Assembly: GCF_038592905.1 (NCBI RefSeq)
Contig: NZ_CP151943.1
Location: 4,042,501-4,106,500, forward strand
Length of the DNA: 64,000 nt
Reading direction: 5' to 3'
DNA from: Neobacillus sp. FSL H8-0543
GTDB lineage: Bacteria; Bacillota; Bacilli; Bacillales; Cytobacillaceae
The translations under genes and the position numbers were made by a program. Of this stretch, positions 51,928 to 61,070 are shown one piece after another; within the stretch, counting starts at the first letter, position 1, and the number at the start of each line of letters is the position of its first letter. The notes beneath the pieces are model-generated. The model was given only the letters and a program-made list of their open reading frames with translations, was not told the origin of the DNA and made no database searches.

Positions 51928-52383
51928 ATGTACTTAGCTTTTAAAGATGTAGCAGATTTATTTGCTGACAGGAAGGGTGTACAAGAAACGGATCACTTTT
52001 ACTGCACTGTGTGTGATCAGGCCAATATCAGGCAGCCAAAAGGATTATTCATTGCAATGAATGACGACGCAGGAGAATTAATGGAAGCTATTGCTAATGG
52101 GGCAATAGCTGCAGTCTGGGATAATAAAAGAAAGCTGCCGCGTTATACCCCGACTCAATTTCCTGTTTTTTTTACAAATGACACCATGGGAGCCGTTCGG
52201 GAGATATTAAAAAAATACATTGAAAAAATAGATGGAGATCAAACTGAAAAAATGAATATGACAAACTTTTTATTAACAAATAATGAACTTTTTACCGATA
52301 ATCAAGAAACAATAGATAGTAGCGGAATGATAGAAAAACTAACTAATAAAATTGAAACCAATGATACAGAAAGGAGGGGATAA
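51928..52383 (+). CDS. Stand-alone MurF N-terminal-domain-like protein
   Basis: A 151-residue protein between murE and mraY, where some relatives carry murF. Residues 1 to about 105 look like the N-terminal UDP-binding domain of Mur[50 protein letters not shown]. The ATP-binding GTNGKT domain and the C-terminal domain are absent. The last 45 residues are polar and Asn/Thr/Glu-rich without homology I can see. It starts 2 bp after murE behind GGAGAGATAAGG and ends right at the mraY ribosome binding site, so it is translated in the operon. It cannot be a complete ligase. Confidence 0.7.
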   Translation: MYLAFKDVADLFADRKGVQETDHFYCTVCDQANIRQPKGLFIAMNDDAGELMEAIANGAIAAVWDNKRKLPRYTPTQFPVFFTNDTMGAVREILKKYIEKIDGDQTEKMNMTNFLLTNNELFTDNQETIDSSGMIEKLTNKIETNDTERRG

Positions 52384-52384
52384 A

Positions 52385-53359
52385 ATGCTGGAGCAAGCTA
52401 TTTTTTTCACAATTTTAATGGGTTTCCTCATTACAGTATTGCTCTCGCCAATTTTCATTCCCTTCTTAAAAAGGTTGAAATTTGGACAAAGCATTAGGGA
52501 AGAAGGTCCTAAATCACACCTAGTCAAAACAGGGACACCGACAATGGGCGGAATAATGATTTTATTTTCAATCATTATAACTACTCTTGTGATGACTGGA
52601 AAGTTTTCAGAGCCGACAGTAAAAACGTATTTACTCGTCATTGTTACCTTTGGTTTTGGTCTTTTAGGATTCCTAGACGACTTTATCAAAGTTGTTTTAA
52701 AGCGGAATTTAGGATTGACTTCAAAACAAAAGCTATTGGGACAAATAATTATTTCGGTTATTTTTTATTTTATTTATAAGCAAAATGACTTTTCTACAGT
52801 AATTAGCCTTCCGTTTAGTGATTTTTCTTTTGACTTAGGCTGGGGATATGTATTTTTTATTATTTTTTGGCTAGTTGGATTTTCGAATGCTGTTAACTTA
52901 ACGGACGGACTTGATGGATTACTTTCCGGAACAGCTGCTATTGCCTTTGGGGCTTTTGCTGTACTTGCCTGGAATCAATCACAGGTGGAAATTGCTATCT
53001 TTTCTGTAGCTGTTGCTGGTGCTGTCTTGGGCTTCTTAGTATTTAATGCACACCCAGCAAAGGTGTTCATGGGTGACACGGGCTCACTTGCACTTGGGGG
53101 GGCCATTGCGGCGATTGCCATCTTAACAAAACTTGAGATATTACTTTTAATTATTGGTGGAGTATTTGTGATTGAAACCTTATCGGTCATTCTCCAGGTT
53201 TTTTCTTTTAAAACAACAGGCAGGCGTATATTTAGGATGAGTCCATTACATCATCACTATGAATTAGTGGGCTGGTCAGAATGGCGAGTAGTTGTCACCT
53301 TTTGGAGTGTAGGATTAATATTAGCGATACTAGGTATCTATATTGAGGTGTGGTTATAA
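52385..53359 (+). CDS. mraY: Phospho-MurNAc-pentapeptide transferase MraY
   Basis: A 324-residue integral membrane enzyme that moves phospho-MurNAc-pentapeptide to undecaprenyl phosphate, giving lipid I. Ten hydrophobic segments. Catalytic motifs: [10 protein letters not shown] near residue 98, [12 protein letters not shown] near 170, [19 protein letters not shown] and the HHHYE loop. The ATG after AAGGAGGGGAT is the start; an in-frame ATG 11 codons upstream lies in the previous gene. The length equals that of B. subtilis. Confidence 0.97.
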   Translation: MLEQAIFFTILMGFLITVLLSPIFIPFLKRLKFGQSIREEGPKSHLVKTGTPTMGGIMILFSIIITTLVMTGKFSEPTVKTYLLVIVTFGFGLLGFLDDFIKVVLKRNLGLTSKQKLLGQIIISVIFYFIYKQNDFSTVISLPFSDFSFDLGWGYVFFIIFWLVGFSNAVNLTDGLDGLLSGTAAIAFGAFAVLAWNQSQVEIAIFSVAVAGAVLGFLVFNAHPAKVFMGDTGSLALGGAIAAIAILTKLEILLLIIGGVFVIETLSVILQVFSFKTTGRRIFRMSPLHHHYELVGWSEWRVVVTFWSVGLILAILGIYIEVWL

Positions 53360-54712
53360 TTGAAGCAGATTGAAACGTATCATCATAAAAAAATTTTAGT
53401 ACTTGGTCTTGCAAAGAGCGGGGTAACTGCTGCAGCGCTCTTACACAAGCTAGGTGCCTTTGTCACAGTTAATGATAAAAAGCCGCTATCGGAAAATCCA
53501 GAAGCGCAAGGACTATTAGAACAAGGCATTAAGGTCATTTGTGGTGATCATCCAATAGAGCTTCTTGATGAAGGTTTTGAGTTAATCGTAAAAAACCCTG
53601 GAATTCCTTACCAAAATCCAATGATTGAAGGGGCTATCGAAAAAGGTATTCCTATTCTTACTGAAGTGGAATTAGCCTACCAAATATCGGAGGCTCCATT
53701 CATTGGAATTACTGGAACAAACGGAAAAACAACGACGACAACATTGATTTTTGAAATGTTGAAGGAAGGAAATAAACACCCGCTAATCGCTGGAAATATC
53801 GGTACAGTGGCTTCTGGTGTAGCACAAGAGGCAAAGGAGGAAAATAATATTGTCATTGAATTATCCTCCTTCCAATTAATGGGGATTGATGCCTTTTGCC
53901 CGAAAATCGCCATAATTACTAACCTTTATGATGCCCATCTGGATTATCATGGTACAAGAACAGAGTACGTAACTGCAAAAGCAAATATCACAAAAAACCA
54001 GTCAGAAGCAGATTATCTCATCGTCAACGCTGAACAGGATGAAGTGATGAGCATAGCGAAACAATCAAAGGCTGCTATCGTTCCCTTTTCAACAAGAAGA
54101 GTCCTTTCTAAGGGGGCTTATATTTTGGAAGATTGGATTTGTTTTAATGGTGAGAAAGTAATGGCAGTCAGTGAAATTGCCTTGCCAGGTGTACATAATC
54201 TTGAAAATATTTTATCTGCTATGGCAGCAGCAAAGCTTACTGGAGTGGGGAATGAGGCAATTCAGGCAGTTCTCCAAAGGTTCACTGGTGTTAAACATCG
54301 CCTCCAATATGTGGATGAAATTGCTGGAAGAAAATTTTACAACGATTCAAAAGCGACAAATATGTTGGCAACTATACCTGCGTTACAGGCATTTAAAAAC
54401 CCGGTGGTTCTCTTAGCAGGAGGACTTGACCGTGGAAATGAATTTGATGAGTTGATACCCTATTTGAAAAATGTGAAAGCAGTCATCACCTTTGGCCAAA
54501 CAGCAGCAAAAATTGAACGTGTGGCGCAAATTGCTGGAATAAAACAGATCAAGCATGTCGATAATGTTGAAAAGGCTGTGCCTGAAGCTTATCGATATTC
54601 TGAATCAGGCGACGTTATTTTGTTATCTCCTGCCTGTGCCAGCTGGGATCAATATAAAACTTTTGAAGTCAGGGGAGACATTTTTATCGAAGCGGTGCAT
54701 AAGCTTAAATAA
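53360..54712 (+). CDS. murD: UDP-MurNAc-L-Ala-D-Glu ligase MurD
   Basis: A 450-residue Mur ligase that adds D-glutamate to UDP-MurNAc-L-Ala. N-terminal domain with [22 protein letters not shown] loop [12 protein letters not shown] near residue 117, [22 protein letters not shown] and C-terminal [22 protein letters not shown] start directly after the mraY stop, with GAGGTG inside the mraY end as its site, so translation is coupled. Confidence 0.97.
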   Translation: MKQIETYHHKKILVLGLAKSGVTAAALLHKLGAFVTVNDKKPLSENPEAQGLLEQGIKVICGDHPIELLDEGFELIVKNPGIPYQNPMIEGAIEKGIPILTEVELAYQISEAPFIGITGTNGKTTTTTLIFEMLKEGNKHPLIAGNIGTVASGVAQEAKEENNIVIELSSFQLMGIDAFCPKIAIITNLYDAHLDYHGTRTEYVTAKANITKNQSEADYLIVNAEQDEVMSIAKQSKAAIVPFSTRRVLSKGAYILEDWICFNGEKVMAVSEIALPGVHNLENILSAMAAAKLTGVGNEAIQAVLQRFTGVKHRLQYVDEIAGRKFYNDSKATNMLATIPALQAFKNPVVLLAGGLDRGNEFDELIPYLKNVKAVITFGQTAAKIERVAQIAGIKQIKHVDNVEKAVPEAYRYSESGDVILLSPACASWDQYKTFEVRGDIFIEAVHKLK

Positions 54713-54783
54713 GGGCTTGTACACAAAGAGTTTTTCCAATTGGCTCTGCTATAGCCCTAAAACTGTTGTTGAGGTGTAGAGTG

Positions 54784-55884
54784 GTGCCGACAAAGAAAAC
54801 GACTCCTGATTTTATTTTACTAATAATTACATTAACGCTTTTGGCAGTTGGACTTATCATGGTTTATAGTGCTAGTGCTGTATGGGCAGAATATAAATTT
54901 GATGACTCCTTCTTCTTTGCAAAAAGGCAAATTCTTTTTGCTGGTGTAGGTATTGTTGCTATGTTTTTTATTATGAATATTAACTATTGGACCTGGCGAA
55001 CATGGTCGAAAACAATTGTAATTATCTGTTTTGTTTTATTACTGCTTGTTTTGATCCCTGGAATTGGAAATGTTCGAAATGGTTCACGGAGCTGGATTGG
55101 CATTGGAGCCTTTTCTATCCAACCATCAGAATTTATGAAACTTGCAATGATTGCTTTTTTAGCAAAGTTTTTATCCGAGAGGCAAAAGTTGATTACATCC
55201 TTCCGAAAGGGTTTAGTACCTTCTTTAGGGCTTGTGTTTGTTGCCTTTGCCTTAATCATGTTACAGCCTGATTTAGGCACTGGTACAGTGATGATCGGGA
55301 CATGTGTGGTAATGATATTTATTGCTGGTGCGCGAATTGGCCATTTTGCTTTTCTGGGGTTGTTAGGATTAGCTGGATTTGTCGGGTTGATTGCTTCTGC
55401 CCCGTACAGGATAAAACGGATTACCTCATTTTTGGATCCATGGGAGGATCCACTAAATAGCGGATTTCAAATTATTCAATCGCTTTATGCAATTGGTCCA
55501 GGTGGTTTGTTTGGACTTGGTCTTGGAGAAAGCAGGCAAAAGTTCTTTTACCTCCCTGAACCACAAACGGACTTTATTTTTGCCATTTTGTCAGAAGAGT
55601 TAGGATTCATTGGCGGATCGTTTATTATCCTTTTGTTTGCCTTGTTACTATGGAGAGGTATACGAATTGCACTTGGTGCTCCAGATTTATATGGAAGTTT
55701 TCTCGCAGTTGGTATTATTTCTATGGTGGCAATTCAAGTTATGATCAATATCGGAGTTGTTACTGGTTTAATGCCAGTCACAGGAATTACGTTGCCTTTT
55801 TTAAGCTATGGAGGTTCCTCATTAACATTAATGTTAATGGCCATCGGTGTTCTTTTAAACATAAGCCGATATGCTAGATACTAA
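54784..55884 (+). CDS. spoVE: Spore cortex SEDS polymerase SpoVE
   Basis: A 366-residue SEDS-family glycosyltransferase, paralogue of ftsW in this window, that polymerises cortex peptidoglycan with SpoVD. Ten membrane segments. Seen are VYSASAVWAEYKFDDSFF, GAFSIQPSEFMKLAMIAF, LQPDLGTGTVMIG, YAIGPGGLFGLGLGESRQ and LPEPQTDFIFAILSEELG (conserved Asp). GTG seven bases after GAGGTG gives MPTKKTTPDF, the exact B. subtilis length; the longer TTG frame is spurious. An inverted repeat (AGGGCT...AGCCCT) lies in the leader. Confidence 0.95.
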   Translation: MPTKKTTPDFILLIITLTLLAVGLIMVYSASAVWAEYKFDDSFFFAKRQILFAGVGIVAMFFIMNINYWTWRTWSKTIVIICFVLLLLVLIPGIGNVRNGSRSWIGIGAFSIQPSEFMKLAMIAFLAKFLSERQKLITSFRKGLVPSLGLVFVAFALIMLQPDLGTGTVMIGTCVVMIFIAGARIGHFAFLGLLGLAGFVGLIASAPYRIKRITSFLDPWEDPLNSGFQIIQSLYAIGPGGLFGLGLGESRQKFFYLPEPQTDFIFAILSEELGFIGGSFIILLFALLLWRGIRIALGAPDLYGSFLAVGIISMVAIQVMINIGVVTGLMPVTGITLPFLSYGGSSLTLMLMAIGVLLNISRYARY

Positions 55885-55887
55885 GAC

Positions 55888-55916
55888 ACCCTGTGATGTA
55901 ACAGGGTTCTTTTTAT
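55888..55916 (+). terminator. Terminator of spoVE
   Basis: Stem ACCCTGT / ACAGGGT with a GATGTA loop and TCTTTTT tail. Confidence 0.8.
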
Positions 55917-56031
55917 TTGTTTTTTACAATTACATAACATTCACTTTGCAATACCTACCTTATCCTCATTTTTGTAGTAAGATAGGGTAAGCAATCAGCT
56001 GAAACGTAATACATTTACCCGAGGTGGAAAT

Positions 56032-57132
56032 ATGAAAATAGTAGTTAGCGGCGGTGGAACGGGAGGGCATATATATCCTGCACTTGCACTCATTAGAGAA
56101 ATCCAAAAAGAATCGAATATAAATGCGGAATTTTTATACATTGGTACAAAAAACGGATTGGAAAGTACACTTGTACCGAGAGAAAGGATCCCTTTTAAGG
56201 CTATACATATTACAGGTTTTAAAAGAAAGCTTTCTATAGATAATATTAAGACTGTAGTTCGATTTTTTACAGGTGTAAGGGATAGTAAAAGAATGTTAAA
56301 AGAATTTAAGCCTGATATTGTCATTGGAACAGGTGGATACGTTTGTGGTCCAGTGGTTTATGCTGCAGCAAAATTAAAAATTCCAACGATTGTTCATGAA
56401 CAAAACAGTGTCCCAGGTTTAACAAATAAGTTTTTAAGTCGCTATGTAAACAAGATTGCCATTTGTTTCGATGAGGCCAAAGAACATTTCCCTGACGATA
56501 AAGTTGTTTTCACTGGAAATCCGCGAGCATCTGAAGTAATTGGGAAGGACGGCATCCAAGGACGTTTATCTGCTGGGCTAAGTACAACTTTACCAGTAGT
56601 GTTAATCTTTGGCGGAAGCCGTGGTGCAAGACCAATTAATGATGCAGTTATTAAATCACTTTCGGAGTTGGGTGAAAAACCATATCAAGTGTTGTATATT
56701 ACTGGGGATGTACATTATCAAGAGGTAAAAGATGAGGTCGAATTAGTGGGGAACCCAAAAAACGTCGTGATTAAGCCGTTTATTCATAATATGCCAGAGG
56801 TGCTTGCTGGCGTTGATTTAGTCGTCTCAAGGGCAGGCGCTACGACACTGGCAGAAATCACTTCACTCGGCATTCCGAGCATCCTTATCCCAAGCCCATA
56901 TGTAACAAACAATCACCAAGAAAAAAATGCAAGGTCTCTTAGTGATCATGGAGCTGCCGATTTATTATTAGAAAAGGATTTAAATAGCATAACGTTATTA
57001 CAGTATATTGATAGAATTTTGTTAAATAAGGAAACCCTGAAAGAAATGAAAACGAAAGCAAAAAAGTTAGGTGTTCCCGATTCTGCGGGCAGAGTTTTTG
57101 AACTTATGAAAATGCTGGTTAATAATAAATAA
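56032..57132 (+). CDS. murG: Lipid II synthase MurG
   Basis: A 366-residue peripheral membrane glycosyltransferase (GT28) that adds GlcNAc to lipid I to form lipid II on the inner membrane face. The glycine loops are [18 protein letters not shown] and [10 protein letters not shown] in the N-domain and [11 protein letters not shown] in the C-domain; [11 protein letters not shown] and NHQEKNA form the UDP-GlcNAc site. CGAGGTGGAAAT before the ATG. Confidence 0.97.
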   Translation: MKIVVSGGGTGGHIYPALALIREIQKESNINAEFLYIGTKNGLESTLVPRERIPFKAIHITGFKRKLSIDNIKTVVRFFTGVRDSKRMLKEFKPDIVIGTGGYVCGPVVYAAAKLKIPTIVHEQNSVPGLTNKFLSRYVNKIAICFDEAKEHFPDDKVVFTGNPRASEVIGKDGIQGRLSAGLSTTLPVVLIFGGSRGARPINDAVIKSLSELGEKPYQVLYITGDVHYQEVKDEVELVGNPKNVVIKPFIHNMPEVLAGVDLVVSRAGATTLAEITSLGIPSILIPSPYVTNNHQEKNARSLSDHGAADLLLEKDLNSITLLQYIDRILLNKETLKEMKTKAKKLGVPDSAGRVFELMKMLVNNK

Positions 57133-57199
57133 AAGTAGCCCAAATTATTTTATTGCATAAATTATAAGTAACGCATGTTTTGAAAGATAGGTGATTGGA

Positions 57200-58108
57200 A
57201 TGGACGGATTATTAAATGAATTAGAAGAATTAAATATAGGCAAAGTCAAGAGGAATGAATTACTTTCCCAGCATACTACAATGAAAATTGGAGGTCCTGC
57301 CGACCTTTTTATTGAACCATCTTCAGTTGAGAATATCAGGAAAGTGATCGGTTTTATTAATAAGCATCAGTTACCCTGGAGGGCGATTGGAAGAGGTTCT
57401 AATTTATTAGTCTCGGATAAAGGAATAGAGGGTGCAGTCATTAAGCTGGGTGCTGGCCTTTCTAATCTGACAATAGAAGGGACAAAAATTACAGTTGGTG
57501 CAGGTCATTCACTTATTAGCTTATCGACAATGATAAGTAAAAAAGGGCTTTCAGGTCTAGAGTTTGCTAGTGGAATTCCGGGGTCTGTTGGTGGTGCCGT
57601 ATACATGAATGCGGGTGCACATGGTTCCGATATCAGTAAAATATTAACAAAGGCTCATATTTTATTTGCTGATGGTACTATAGAATGGCTCTCGAATGTT
57701 GAAATGGAGTTTTCTTACAGGACTTCCGTACTACAAAAGAAACGCCCAGGCATTGTTCTAGAAGCAGAATTCGATCTCACCGAGGGTGACAAAGCTTCCA
57801 TCGTAGCCCAAATGTTAAAGAATAAAGATTATCGTAAAGAAACACAGCCATGGAATTTCCCATGTGCGGGCAGTATTTTTCGAAACCCACTTCCGAATTA
57901 TGCGGGCAAATTAATAGAAGAGGCAGGCTTAAAAGGATTTAGTATTGGCGGTGCAAAAATTTCTGAAATGCACGGAAATTTTATTGTTAATGCCGGTAAT
58001 GCTACCGCAAAAGATGTACTTGATTTAATTCAGTATATTAAAGAAAAGATCGATCAATTATATTCAATTAATATTGAAACGGAAGTAGAAATTATTGGCC
58101 GTGATTAA
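57200..58108 (+). CDS. murB: UDP-N-acetylenolpyruvoylglucosamine reductase MurB
   Basis: A 302-residue FAD enzyme (type II) that reduces the enolpyruvyl group to give UDP-MurNAc. FAD-binding parts: [24 protein letters not shown] and [22 protein letters not shown] (partly quoted). The catalytic Ser lies in [10 protein letters not shown], and the C-terminal Glu region is [14 protein letters not shown] behind AGGTGATTGG; a GTG three codons upstream overlaps that site. Confidence 0.96.
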   Translation: MDGLLNELEELNIGKVKRNELLSQHTTMKIGGPADLFIEPSSVENIRKVIGFINKHQLPWRAIGRGSNLLVSDKGIEGAVIKLGAGLSNLTIEGTKITVGAGHSLISLSTMISKKGLSGLEFASGIPGSVGGAVYMNAGAHGSDISKILTKAHILFADGTIEWLSNVEMEFSYRTSVLQKKRPGIVLEAEFDLTEGDKASIVAQMLKNKDYRKETQPWNFPCAGSIFRNPLPNYAGKLIEEAGLKGFSIGGAKISEMHGNFIVNAGNATAKDVLDLIQYIKEKIDQLYSINIETEVEIIGRD

Positions 58109-58139
58109 CAAGAAATAGTCGGACGAATTACAAATTTTG

Positions 58140-58148
58140 TGATATAAT
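58140..58148 (+). promoter_or_regulatory. Extended -10 promoter upstream of divIB
   Basis: TGATATAAT, a TG-extended perfect -10, lies 32 bp past the murB stop. No clear -35. A transcript from here would first meet the hairpin at 58188. Confidence 0.45.
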
Positions 58149-58187
58149 TACTCATTATAAATACGTGTAGAATTAAAGAAAATGAAT

Positions 58188-58217
58188 GACGGCATGATTA
58201 TTCGTGCCGTTGTTTTC
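58188..58217 (+). terminator. Hairpin between murB and divIB
   Basis: Stem ACGGCATGA / TTCGTGCCGT (one G-T pair) with a short loop, followed by TGTTTTCTCTTT. It may be a terminator or attenuator; the T-tract is interrupted. Confidence 0.55.
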
Positions 58218-58304
58218 TCTTTATAGGTATTTCAAACAAATGGAAAAACTCATTTTGGTTTTCTTTCGGGCATGCTAAGTGATGTTCTTGATGGAGGGAA
58301 GTGT

Positions 58305-59096
58305 ATGGATAAAGGTAAGATTGTTGCGCTAGAGGATCGAATTCCGAAGTTAAAGGAGCAAAGACGACGAAAAGCAAACAGACGGCTAATTTTTCTGCTC
58401 TTTTTATTCTTTACAATGATTGCTGTTGTCGCATATGTACAATCTCCATTAAGCCATGTTAAGAAGATTACCGTGAAAGGCAATGAGTTGCTAACGACCA
58501 GCGAAATAATAAGTATCACTAAGATTTCCAAAAAAACAAATATTTGGAGTGTAAATCGAGAGGAAATTACATCGAAACTGCAGGGTTTGAGTGAAATTAA
58601 GGAAGCGGAAGTAAAAATTAATTGGCCGAACACAGTTGTAATTCAAATGAAGGAACATAAAATAAATGCCTATTTACAAAGGGATAAATCATATTATCCT
58701 GTCATGGAAAACGCTGAAATTTTAACGGATAGAGAAATGGAAGGAATACCTGTCAGCGCACCAATATTATTTGAATTTAAAGAAGATACAATCCTTAAAG
58801 AAATGATTATAGAATTGGACAAGCTGCCTGCTGAAATTGTAAACTCTATATCTGAAATACACTATTCTCCTAAAAAAACGGACGATTATCATATAACCTT
58901 ATTTATGAATGATGGTTTTGAGGTAAATGCGACATTAAGAAGTTTTTCAGAAAAGATGGCACATTATCCTTCAATTATAAGTCAGTTAAATCCAGACAAG
59001 AAAGGCATCATTGATCTAGAGGTAGGTTCGTTCTTTCGGGCATTTGAAGTGGAGGCGGAAGAAACAGATGTTGAGAAAGATAAGGGTGAAGGGTAA
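58305..59096 (+). CDS. divIB: Cell division protein DivIB (FtsQ)
   Basis: A 263-residue bitopic divisome protein. Basic cytoplasmic part (KLKEQRRRKANRRLIF), one membrane helix (FLLFLFFTMIAVVAYV), then the POTRA domain (VKKITVKGNELLTTSEII to VVIQMKEHKINAYLQR) and the beta domain, with an acidic C-terminal tail. It forms a complex with FtsL and DivIC. The ATG after GGAGGGAAG gives the B. subtilis length; the longer frame starts in the leader. Confidence 0.93.
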   Translation: MDKGKIVALEDRIPKLKEQRRRKANRRLIFLLFLFFTMIAVVAYVQSPLSHVKKITVKGNELLTTSEIISITKISKKTNIWSVNREEITSKLQGLSEIKEAEVKINWPNTVVIQMKEHKINAYLQRDKSYYPVMENAEILTDREMEGIPVSAPILFEFKEDTILKEMIIELDKLPAEIVNSISEIHYSPKKTDDYHITLFMNDGFEVNATLRSFSEKMAHYPSIISQLNPDKKGIIDLEVGSFFRAFEVEAEETDVEKDKGEG

Positions 59097-59784
59097 GCAT
59101 GTTGTTTTATCCCTAGTATGCCTTGTTCTTGGATATATAATGGCTTTTTCCTATCATTTTACTCAGAAGGAAATAAAACAAGAGCATACAAATATATCAG
59201 GCAAACAATGGGAAGAAACGCTAGATTTAAGAAATAAGCTTATTTCACTGGAGGAAACCAATCGTAAACTGCAAAAGGAATTACACCAAAAGCAAGATAA
59301 GGTTCTGGAGAATGAAAAGGATTTGTCAAAAGAGGCACAAGTGTTTTTAACACTTGCTGAAGATGCGGAAAAATACCGGATGTTTTTAGGAAAAGTTAAG
59401 GTAAAAGGTAAAGGGGTAACTGTTACTTTAGCAGATGGTGATTACAATCCAAATGAACCAAATATTAATAATTACCTGGTCCATGAGTACCATGTATTTA
59501 AAGTAATAAATGAGCTTTACATATCTGGTGCTGCAGGAATTGCGGTTAATGGGCAAAGGCTATCAAGCCAATCTTACATTATTTGTGACGGACCTGTTAT
59601 TACTGTAGACGGTATACAGCATCCCGCTCCCTTTGTGATAACGGCAATAGGGGACCCTGATGTTTTATCTTCTGCACTAAATCTTACCGGGGGGGTTAAG
59701 GATCAGCTTGTTAACGATAATATAGTCTTTTCGCTTGAAAAAAAGAGTGAAATTCTTTTAAATCCCATTTTAGGGAAATCCTAA
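59068..59784 (+). CDS. ylxW: DUF881 protein YlxW
   Basis: A 238-residue DUF881 protein. One N-terminal membrane helix (VVLSLVCLVLGYIMAFSY), a coiled coil (about residues 40-90, LISLEETNRKLQKELHQKQ) and an extracellular DUF881 domain with GKGVTVTLADGD, VINELYISGAAGIAVNGQRL and GPVITVDGIQHPAPFVITAI. Such proteins sit in the dcw cluster near divIB; the role is not settled. It overlaps the divIB end by 29 bases; ATG with GGAGG 12 bases before. Confidence 0.88.
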   Translation: MLRKIRVKGKHVVLSLVCLVLGYIMAFSYHFTQKEIKQEHTNISGKQWEETLDLRNKLISLEETNRKLQKELHQKQDKVLENEKDLSKEAQVFLTLAEDAEKYRMFLGKVKVKGKGVTVTLADGDYNPNEPNINNYLVHEYHVFKVINELYISGAAGIAVNGQRLSSQSYIICDGPVITVDGIQHPAPFVITAIGDPDVLSSALNLTGGVKDQLVNDNIVFSLEKKSEILLNPILGKS

Positions 59785-59835
59785 TGTAGTTAGTAAGTGT
59801 CCACGTGAGATTAATTTAAAGGTAAGGTGAAAGAA

Positions 59836-60573
59836 GTGGACTGGCATAAAAAAAATATAAGTTTTATTGTGATTTCTGCAGTTGTTGGTTTTATGATTGC
59901 CATCCAATTTCAAACCGTTAAAAAACCTGTTGAACGGGACACAAGAGATATTTGGCAGCTGCGAGAGGCATTGCTAAAGGAAAAAGAATTGCAATCAAGT
60001 TTACTAACTGAAATTCGCTCAATTGAAGAGAAACTTCTAGCATATGAATCAGAGCGGAAACAAAGTAAGGAACAGGCATTACGGGATACTTTAGATGAGT
60101 TGAAGGTAGAGGCAGGGATGACAATGGCAGAGGGTCCTGGAATTACCTTAAGTGTTGAACCTATGATTGAAGAATTTCAATTGGGTTCCCAGATTAAAAA
60201 AGTTGTATCACCCGAACTTTTAAAGAGACTATTAAACGAATTAAATATGTATGATGCAAAATATATATCGATTGATGGACAACGAATTATTAATACGACT
60301 GTTATCAGAGATATTAATAATGAAACAAAGATTGATGGCCACTCCTTGAAAAATCTTCCAATTGAAATAAAGGTTGCTGCAGATAATAGTGCAGCAGCAG
60401 AAAAATTATATAATCGAATGAAGGCTTCAAAAGCCACAGAAGAGTTTTTTATTGAAGACCTTCGATTAGTGGTTAATGAGGTCAGCCCAAAAATTACTGT
60501 TCCAGCATACGAAAATCCGATTCGGATTCGGCATTTTGAACTGGTGAAAGAGGTAGAAGGAGGCGATGGTTGA
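59836..60573 (+). CDS. ylxX: DUF881 protein YlxX
   Basis: A 245-residue paralogue of the preceding ylxW: one membrane helix (SFIVISAVVGFMIAIQF), a coiled coil (REALLKEKELQSSLLTEIRS) and a DUF881 domain with GPGITLSVEP, LLNELNMYDAKYISIDGQRI and NLPIEIKVAAD. Function unknown. GTG six bases after AAGGTGA is preferred; a GTG three codons upstream lies in that site. Its TGA overlaps the sbp ATG. Confidence 0.86.
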   Translation: MDWHKKNISFIVISAVVGFMIAIQFQTVKKPVERDTRDIWQLREALLKEKELQSSLLTEIRSIEEKLLAYESERKQSKEQALRDTLDELKVEAGMTMAEGPGITLSVEPMIEEFQLGSQIKKVVSPELLKRLLNELNMYDAKYISIDGQRIINTTVIRDINNETKIDGHSLKNLPIEIKVAADNSAAAEKLYNRMKASKATEEFFIEDLRLVVNEVSPKITVPAYENPIRIRHFELVKEVEGGDG

Positions 60574-60935
60574 TGTGGCTTCCGCTACTAGGGCTAATTG
60601 TCGGGATTATTCTTGGATTACTAACGGATATTAGAATCCCGGAAGAATACTCGAATTATTTATCAATAGCCGTTTTGGCTGCCCTAGATACTTTATTTGG
60701 GGGAATAAGAGCTCATTTACAAAATATTTATGATGAAAAAGTATTTGTATCCGGATTTTTTTTCAATATTTTACTTGCTGCAAGTTTAGCTTTTCTAGGT
60801 GTACATCTTGGTGTAGACTTATATTTAGCAGCAGTTTTTGCCTTTGGTGTCCGCTTATTTCAAAATATTGCTGTTATTAGACGAATATTATTGACAAAAT
60901 GGTCAACGAACAAAGAAAAATTAGAAAAAAGTTGA
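60573..60935 (+). CDS. sbp: Small basic protein Sbp (DUF1290)
   Basis: A 120-residue membrane protein with three hydrophobic segments (LPLLGLIVGIILGLL, SIAVLAALDTLFGGIRA, FFFNILLAASLAFLGVHLG) and a basic tail (RRILLTKWSTNKEK). DUF1290/Sbp, always found just before ftsA in Bacillus; function unknown. AAGGAGGCGATGG precedes the ATG. Coupled to ylxX by a one-base overlap. Confidence 0.9.
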   Translation: MWLPLLGLIVGIILGLLTDIRIPEEYSNYLSIAVLAALDTLFGGIRAHLQNIYDEKVFVSGFFFNILLAASLAFLGVHLGVDLYLAAVFAFGVRLFQNIAVIRRILLTKWSTNKEKLEKS

Positions 60936-60960
60936 TTTTTTTAAAGGGAATCATTTAGAT

Positions 60961-61020
60961 GTGACGAATAATTTTATATGATATAGAGGTGTGACAATAA
61001 TTTTTTCATATCTATATATA
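60961..61020 (+). promoter_or_regulatory. ftsAZ upstream region with two similar promoter-like repeats
   Basis: Two imperfect direct repeats 30 bp apart, GTGACGAATAATTTTATATG and GTGACAATAATTTTTTCATA, each joining a -35-like GTGACR to a TATA-rich -10 area. ftsAZ in B. subtilis has several promoters in this gap. The exact elements are uncertain. Confidence 0.35.
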
Positions 61021-61070
61021 TATAATTAATTGTTGTTCGACTGAAGGAATGCTGAAGGAGGTGCCAAAGA

